Of a stretch of DNA of 40,938 bases, positions 36,396 through 40,938 are shown one piece after another (position 1 is the first letter of the stretch; every line of letters starts with the position of its first letter). The DNA lies in the NCBI GenBank assembly GCA_029907605.1, contig JARYLO010000011.1:1-40938 (forward strand), given 5' to 3'. The notes beneath the pieces were generated by a model. That model was not told the DNA's origin, made no database searches, and was given only the letters and a program-made list of their open reading frames with translations. Made by a program: the position numbers and the translations under genes. The DNA is from Sedimentisphaerales bacterium (lineage in GTDB: Bacteria > Planctomycetota > Phycisphaerae > Sedimentisphaerales > Anaerobacaceae).

Positions 36396-37408
36396 TGGGT
36401 GGATCTGATCTGGACTATAAGATCAGGGTCAACCAGGACCACCTGATACCTGCAAGATCTGGGCAGACCTTGCTTACTGCCCTGGCTAGTCATGGGGTGT
36501 TCCTGCCTACCGCATGCGGGGGCCGTGGTGCATGCGGTCTGTGTAAGGTCAAGGTGGTAGCTGGTGGTGGGCCTTTGACGGATAAGGAGACTGTCAGGCT
36601 CGGCGATCTGGTCAAGGCTGGTTTCAGGTTGGCCTGTCAGGTTCGTATTGATGGGCACCTGCAGATAGAACTGCCCCAGCAGGTCCTTCAAGATAGTCTT
36701 GTTAGGGCGGTTTTTGCAGATGTGCAGGAATTGACGGCAGATACGAGGCTATTTCGATTTGAGCTGCAGGACCCTCCTGTAATCGATTTCATTCCAGGCC
36801 AGTACGTCCGCCTGCTGTGTCCTCCATATCCTGGCTCCCCAGAGCCTGTCACAAGGGAGTACTCCATTGCCTCCGATCCTGCAAATAGGCACATCCTGGA
36901 ACTGGTCATAAGAAAGGTGCCTAATGGCATATGTACCAGGTACTGCTTTGATTATCTCAAGATCGGTCAACAGGTCTTTCTTTCTAGGCCTGTAGGCCAG
37001 TTTGGACTATCCGATAGGCCCTTACCTGCGGTCTTTATTGCAGGTGGTTCTGGTCTAGCACCATTCTTGGCAATGCTGTACGCATTGGCAGATGGCCAAC
37101 AATACAGGCCAGTTACACTCTTTTTTGGCGCAAGGACCGTAAATGACCTGTATCTACTGGAAAGATTGAGGGGATTTGAGGCACGGATAAAGGGCTTTAG
37201 GTTTGTGCCTGTAGTTGCACAGGTAGAGCAGGGGCAAGATTGGGATGGCCAGGTGGGACTTGTTACAGATGTCATTGGCCGTCTTTATCAGGACCTCAAG
37301 GGCCATGAAGGGTACCTGTGTGGTCCACCAGGCATGATAGATGCAGCTTTAAAGGTCTTGACAGCTCTCGGGATGCCGCCTGAGCAGATATACTACGATA
37401 AGTTCTGA
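36395..37408 (+). CDS. NqrF-like ferredoxin/FAD NAD(P)H reductase
   Basis: A 337-residue fusion. The N-terminal plant-type 2Fe-2S ferredoxin has C41, C47, C50 and C81 ('ACGGRGACGLC', 'LACQV'). An FAD-binding domain follows ('YVRLLCPPY', 'REYSIASDP'), then an NAD(P)H-binding domain ('AVFIAGGSGLAPFLAML', 'GYLCGPPGMID'). The order is that of NqrF, phenol hydroxylase P5 and methane monooxygenase C; no N-terminal membrane helix is present, so it is soluble. In this operon it could pass NADH electrons to the flavodiiron protein, rubrerythrin or superoxide reductase (inference). Translation is coupled to the gene before it. Confidence 0.9.
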   Translation: MGGSDLDYKIRVNQDHLIPARSGQTLLTALASHGVFLPTACGGRGACGLCKVKVVAGGGPLTDKETVRLGDLVKAGFRLACQVRIDGHLQIELPQQVLQDSLVRAVFADVQELTADTRLFRFELQDPPVIDFIPGQYVRLLCPPYPGSPEPVTREYSIASDPANRHILELVIRKVPNGICTRYCFDYLKIGQQVFLSRPVGQFGLSDRPLPAVFIAGGSGLAPFLAMLYALADGQQYRPVTLFFGARTVNDLYLLERLRGFEARIKGFRFVPVVAQVEQGQDWDGQVGLVTDVIGRLYQDLKGHEGYLCGPPGMIDAALKVLTALGMPPEQIYYDKF

Positions 37409-37425
37409 TATGAGGGCATTCAAAC

Positions 37426-37878
37426 ATGTCCCAAGACCCTGATCTATTGGGGAAGGTGGAGCTAAGCCTTCGATCTAGCCCAGCACTATCTACGAGTTTC
37501 TTGGGCAAGGACCACAGGCCCGTTGCAGAGATAATCGCTGCAGATGCCGCAACATTGGCCAGACTTGGCATTACGGCAACCGATCTTGCCAAGAGGATGC
37601 AAGGACTTGCAGCTATCGCCAGGCAAAACCTGGAGGTGCCGGTGGTCGTTGGAAGAATAGAGGTGTATTGCCAGCAATGGAAGGGCCGGATAGGCTGTCC
37701 ATGGCCAGGCTGTGGGCTTTTTGACAAGACGGTGACGGTGGCAAGGCACCTGGATAAGGGTATTGCGGCTAGTTGGACGGACCTGAATATGCACCTGATA
37801 GCTGAGCACGGCTTTTTTGAGGGGATCGGATCGCCTTTTCGTGTTGAGCCTCAGGTGTTGGTCCAGCTACTGGCCTAG
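37426..37878 (+). CDS. Conserved hypothetical protein with a Cys/His metal-site pattern
   Basis: A 150-residue protein of unknown function. The N-terminal half is helical. The C-terminal half carries C82, C91 and C96 ('GCPWPGCGLFDKT'), then H123 and H128 in 'WTDLNMHLIAEHGFFEG', and ends 'GSPFRVEPQVLVQLL'. The Cys and His spacing suggests a zinc or iron site. I recall similar uncharacterised proteins in anaerobic bacteria, but cannot confirm that here. It is the last gene of the defence operon, 17 bases after the reductase, so a redox role is possible. Its TAG overlaps the convergent TAG at CTAG. Confidence 0.75.
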   Translation: MSQDPDLLGKVELSLRSSPALSTSFLGKDHRPVAEIIAADAATLARLGITATDLAKRMQGLAAIARQNLEVPVVVGRIEVYCQQWKGRIGCPWPGCGLFDKTVTVARHLDKGIAASWTDLNMHLIAEHGFFEGIGSPFRVEPQVLVQLLA

Positions 37879-39785
37879 TCGCTTGGTAGGGTAGCCATAG
37901 TGGCCCTTGCTTCCTCTGCGAGGAATTGGCCTGAATACAACTGACAGACCTGTTCAAGTAGCTGACGGACCTCCTTCAGCAGTGTCCGCCTTGATTCTGT
38001 GTTTGTCTCTGCCTGATACATCCTGATCTTGAGCCTTGCTAGCTCGTAAAGCGCCTCTTTGCCGCCGTCCCTGTCTGGGAATTGCCTAAATATGGCATAA
38101 AGGCGGCTAGCACATGCCTCCACGTCAGCGATGGTCTTTGCCTGGGCAAGGAGGAGATTGTCAAGTAGGGGGTCATTGGGGGGCATCTCTGCCAGCAGAT
38201 CCTGAAGCCTGGCCTCATAGTCGATGGTATATGGGTTCAGCTTGAGGAACTGGGCAAGACGGGCCTCGGACACCTGGTTGTCCGTGCGATTTTCTGGACC
38301 TATCAGCACACTGAATCTTTCCAGCCTTGCCTGCAGATCCTTCAACCTTGCCTCGGTCATGATCGATGTGGCGGGCTTGTGAAAGGGACTCCGCTGGGCC
38401 CTAGGTTCCTCAGTGTCTTGGTTGGAAAGGGCCTCAGCCAAGAGGGTCTTTGCCTCCCTGATGAGATTCTGGGCCAGTTCGAAATAACCCTGGCTGGCCC
38501 AATGCCTTGCGATCCTGAGCCTGGCCTCTATGGACTCAGGGCTCTTGCTGAAGTTGCAATAGAGTTGATACCAGGCCTCCCTTGACCTTTCCGAGGGGAA
38601 GTCGGATGCGAACCTCAGGACCTCTTGCCTACCCAATAGCGGTATATCTGGCGTGTAGTCGTACACGATGGCCTTGTAATAGAGGGCAACTGCCATCCTG
38701 GAGCTGGTGGCCCTGCGGCTGACGATCCTTTGATAGACGGTATTTGGCATCCACCAGGGCCTGACTGGCCTTATAAATCTATCGTATTGGTTGAGCAACT
38801 GTTGCCTGGCCCGCTGGTAGTTCAGTTCAGCTGGCACCTGGAACCAACTTGGCCAACGGTCATACATCAGCTCCTGCTGGATCTCCCGTTTGAGTGTCTG
38901 GCGGAGCTGGATGGGGTCAGTTGGATAGAAGAATCCAGATAGATACTGCCTTACTGCCTGGTCCCTTATGGTGCGGTCGAGCAAGGAAGTGATTTGCTGA
39001 TCGTGGAACTGCCTGACGCTTTCAGGTGCATTCTGTAGGACATATCTATGGTAGGCAAGCTCGTTTATGCCAATAGTCGCCTCGAATAGGGCACAGGTGC
39101 CTACCAGTGCCACTATCTCTGTCCAGAACAAGATGCCAGGCCTATATCGTGTGAAGTGTCCTGTCGCCAGCACAATACCTACCACGATCAGGCCCACTAG
39201 CCATGCTGTCAGCCACGGCGCAAAGGATATGCCCCAGACAACTGGCTCGGCACCCTTGACTGGCCCAAAGATCCCCCAGTAGGCAAGTTGCGGTGCCATG
39301 CATAGGGCAATGGCAATGATCCTTGATCTAAACCGTAGAGGTCTACATGCTGCCCCGATGCAACTGATCACAAGGCTCAGCGCAAGACCAGGTAGCCCTG
39401 CCAGCAGGAAGGTGGCAAGTATGAACGGTATGCTATATGCAAAGCTCAATAACTGGGCCACCAGTATTGGGAAGACAGCCATCAGACCCATCAATAGGCC
39501 CAGTACCAGGATCTGCCAGGGATACTCGAATATAGTGATCCCTGTGGTACTTACATGTCCAAGCTCCCACGCCCGGCTACTGAGAAGGGACTGGAGCGTT
39601 ATGGGTAGCTGACCACCTGAAACCCGTGACCACACCAGGCAGACCATCCCAAAGAAGACCAATGTCAGGAACCACCAGACCTGGACATTCCGGTGGCTGT
39701 AATGGAGTGATGGACCTAGGGCAAGGAAGGACTTGCCTATAGTGGAGGACCTTTCGGTCCCTATCTTATCCTCAACAGGGTCCAT
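37875..39785 (-). CDS. Large membrane protein with a helical repeat C-terminus
   Basis: A 636-residue protein. A cytoplasmic N-terminal stretch (1-32) leads to about seven hydrophobic helices between residues 33 and 240 ('VWWFLTLVFFGMVCLVW', 'ILVLGLLMGLMAVFPILVAQ', 'WLTAWLVGLIVVGIVLATG'). The remaining 390 residues are soluble and helical, with TPR-like pairs ('LRIARHWASQGYFELAQNLI', 'YELARLKIRMYQAE'). I do not recognise a named family. The layout resembles planctomycete membrane-TPR proteins. It lies 25 bases downstream of ahcY in the same direction. Confidence 0.75.
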   Translation of the reverse strand: MDPVEDKIGTERSSTIGKSFLALGPSLHYSHRNVQVWWFLTLVFFGMVCLVWSRVSGGQLPITLQSLLSSRAWELGHVSTTGITIFEYPWQILVLGLLMGLMAVFPILVAQLLSFAYSIPFILATFLLAGLPGLALSLVISCIGAACRPLRFRSRIIAIALCMAPQLAYWGIFGPVKGAEPVVWGISFAPWLTAWLVGLIVVGIVLATGHFTRYRPGILFWTEIVALVGTCALFEATIGINELAYHRYVLQNAPESVRQFHDQQITSLLDRTIRDQAVRQYLSGFFYPTDPIQLRQTLKREIQQELMYDRWPSWFQVPAELNYQRARQQLLNQYDRFIRPVRPWWMPNTVYQRIVSRRATSSRMAVALYYKAIVYDYTPDIPLLGRQEVLRFASDFPSERSREAWYQLYCNFSKSPESIEARLRIARHWASQGYFELAQNLIREAKTLLAEALSNQDTEEPRAQRSPFHKPATSIMTEARLKDLQARLERFSVLIGPENRTDNQVSEARLAQFLKLNPYTIDYEARLQDLLAEMPPNDPLLDNLLLAQAKTIADVEACASRLYAIFRQFPDRDGGKEALYELARLKIRMYQAETNTESRRTLLKEVRQLLEQVCQLYSGQFLAEEARATMATLPSD

Positions 39786-39810
39786 TTATGGTGGCTCGAA
39801 TGCCTTTGGT

Positions 39811-40938
39811 CTATGTACCTTCGCCGCTTGTGGCAAGATACTCCAACTGCTCTGGCGTCAGTTGGTCGATCCTGATCCCCATGGACCTGAGTTTCAGCGT
39901 GCAGACCTGATCCTCTATCTCCTTTGGCACCGTATGGACAGCCACTGCTAGCCGGCCCTTATGACGCACCACATACTCGGCCTCTAATGCCTGTGTTGCA
40001 AAGCTCATGTCCATCACACATGCCGGATGGCCAGATGCTGCAGCCAGGTTCAACAAGCGTCCATCTGCCAGTAGATAGATCCGTTTGCCATTTGCCAAGA
40101 CATATTCATCTACGTACCTTCTGACCTGCCTGTTTATCCTCTTGCTGAGGGCCTTTAGTGCAGGGATATCTATCTCTACATCGAAGTGCCCACTATTGGC
40201 CACTATGGCCCTGTCCTTCATCCTCTTGAAGTGTTCAGCCCTCAGGACGTGCTTATTGCCTGTAAGTGTGACGAATACGTCTCCAATAGGCGCTGCCTGA
40301 TCCATGCTCATGACCTGGTAACCATCCATGGCGGCCTCCAGGGCCCGGATGGGATCCACCTCTGTGACGATCACCTGTGCACCCATACCCCTGGCCCTCA
40401 TGGCAAAACCACGGCCGCACCAGCCATATCCGGCAACTACGATCTTCGAGCCTGCGATCAGCATGTCGGTGGCCCGAATGAGCCCATCAATGGTAGATTG
40501 GCCTGTGCCGTAGCGGTTGTCGAACAGGTGCTTGCTGGCAGCATCATTGACCGCCACTACTGGGATCCTCAATATACCGCTTGCTGCCATGGCCCTGAGC
40601 CTTATGACCCCGGTTGTGGTCTCCTCCATGCTAGCGATGATCCTTTCTGCATCTGCCTTCCTTCGGGTGTGCAGCTCGTTTACCAGGTCTGCCCCATCGT
40701 CGAACGTGATCATGGGCTTGTGGTCTATTGCCGCGTTTATGTGCTTGTAATAGGTCCGCCGATCCTCACCCCTGATCGCAAACACAGGTATGCCGAAGTC
40801 CTTGACAAGGGAGGCTGCGACATCGTCCTGCGTACTGAGTGGATTGGAGGCACATAGGACAGGTTGTGCACCAGCGGCCTTCAGCGTCCGCATGAGATTG
40901 GCCGTCTCTGCGGTCACATGAAGGCAGGCGGCTATCCT
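39811..40938 (-). CDS. ahcY: S-adenosylhomocysteinase, C-terminal part (runs off the window)
   Basis: Hydrolyses S-adenosylhomocysteine to adenosine and homocysteine, keeping methylation going. The 375 or so residues present start inside the protein; the frame stays open to the window edge ('[19 protein letters not shown]'), so the true start lies beyond 40938. Clear features: '[12 protein letters not shown]', '[10 protein letters not shown]', '[19 protein letters not shown]', the NAD loop '[21 protein letters not shown]', '[10 protein letters not shown]', and the C-terminal '[13 protein letters not shown]'. The usual family C-terminus '...KPDHYRY' is absent, which fits the shorter archaeal/thermophile-type forms. 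Confidence 0.93.
   Translation of the reverse strand, partial: RIAACLHVTAETANLMRTLKAAGAQPVLCASNPLSTQDDVAASLVKDFGIPVFAIRGEDRRTYYKHINAAIDHKPMITFDDGADLVNELHTRRKADAERIIASMEETTTGVIRLRAMAASGILRIPVVAVNDAASKHLFDNRYGTGQSTIDGLIRATDMLIAGSKIVVAGYGWCGRGFAMRARGMGAQVIVTEVDPIRALEAAMDGYQVMSMDQAAPIGDVFVTLTGNKHVLRAEHFKRMKDRAIVANSGHFDVEIDIPALKALSKRINRQVRRYVDEYVLANGKRIYLLADGRLLNLAAASGHPACVMDMSFATQALEAEYVVRHKGRLAVAVHTVPKEIEDQVCTLKLRSMGIRIDQLTPEQLEYLATSGEGT

Overview
The window looks like a chromosomal piece from an anaerobic or microaerophilic member of the Planctomycetota, probably near Phycisphaerae/Sedimentisphaerales. This is inferred from protein style: a LamG tail opening with the typical 'WWRLDE...DSSGNG' sequence, large secreted or membrane proteins with TPR-like and EF-hand-like parts, a type II secretion locus with two GspF-like genes, heavy use of AGG for Arg and ATA for Ile, and a full set of oxygen and superoxide defence genes. 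No rRNA, tRNA, CRISPR array or insertion sequence was recognised.

Layout. 1-545: decayed coding remnants on the minus strand. 546-5534: a secreted EF-hand-like protein and a small lipid-linked sugar module (GT39 transferase, PAP2 phosphatase, LAB_N membrane protein, DPM1-like GT2). 5619-6750: a Tat-exported DUF362 protein. 6755-7867: a zinc-finger anti-sigma factor and an ECF sigma factor that is frameshifted. 8041-13133: a type II secretion / pilus-like cluster (GspE, two GspF, two pseudopilins joined in one frame, one more pseudopilin-like gene) in which several genes carry in-frame stops or frameshifts. 13154-20910: housekeeping genes, all intact (guaB, guaA, an AlaC-type aminotransferase, folC, glnS). 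20988-26715: an exported FKBP isomerase, a flavodoxin-like protein, an L-fucose/arabinose isomerase-type protein, a small hypothetical and a tandem pair of M16 peptidases. 26796-32517: a Pho-box-like site, a 974-residue secreted protein with CBM9-like and LamG domains, and a PhoR/PhoB-type two-component pair in which both genes are frameshifted. 32582-37878: an eight-gene oxygen/peroxide/superoxide/iron operon behind a strong promoter with a PerR/Fur-like operator. 37875-40938: a large membrane protein and the C-terminal part of S-adenosylhomocysteinase.

Two themes stand out. First, the lesions are not spread evenly. About eight disruptions fall in the sigma factor, the secretion cluster and the two-component pair (plus the first 545 bases), while every core metabolic and stress gene is open from end to end. 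This looks more like selective decay of secretion and regulation than random sequencing error, although read-level checks are needed. GspE is the strangest case: two in-frame TAA codons 90 bases apart, both in the context TAACAAT, with well-conserved family sequence on both sides. Second, the defence operon is self-contained: rubrerythrin, thiol peroxidase, A-type flavoprotein, desulfoferrodoxin, ferritin, a rubrerythrin-like diiron protein and an NqrF-like 2Fe-2S/FAD reductase. There is no free-standing rubredoxin gene, so the reductase may supply the electrons directly.

The genome is compact. Several convergent gene pairs overlap at their stop codons (4489-4496, 17489-17492, 19180-19183, 37875-37878), and many co-directional genes overlap by a few bases.
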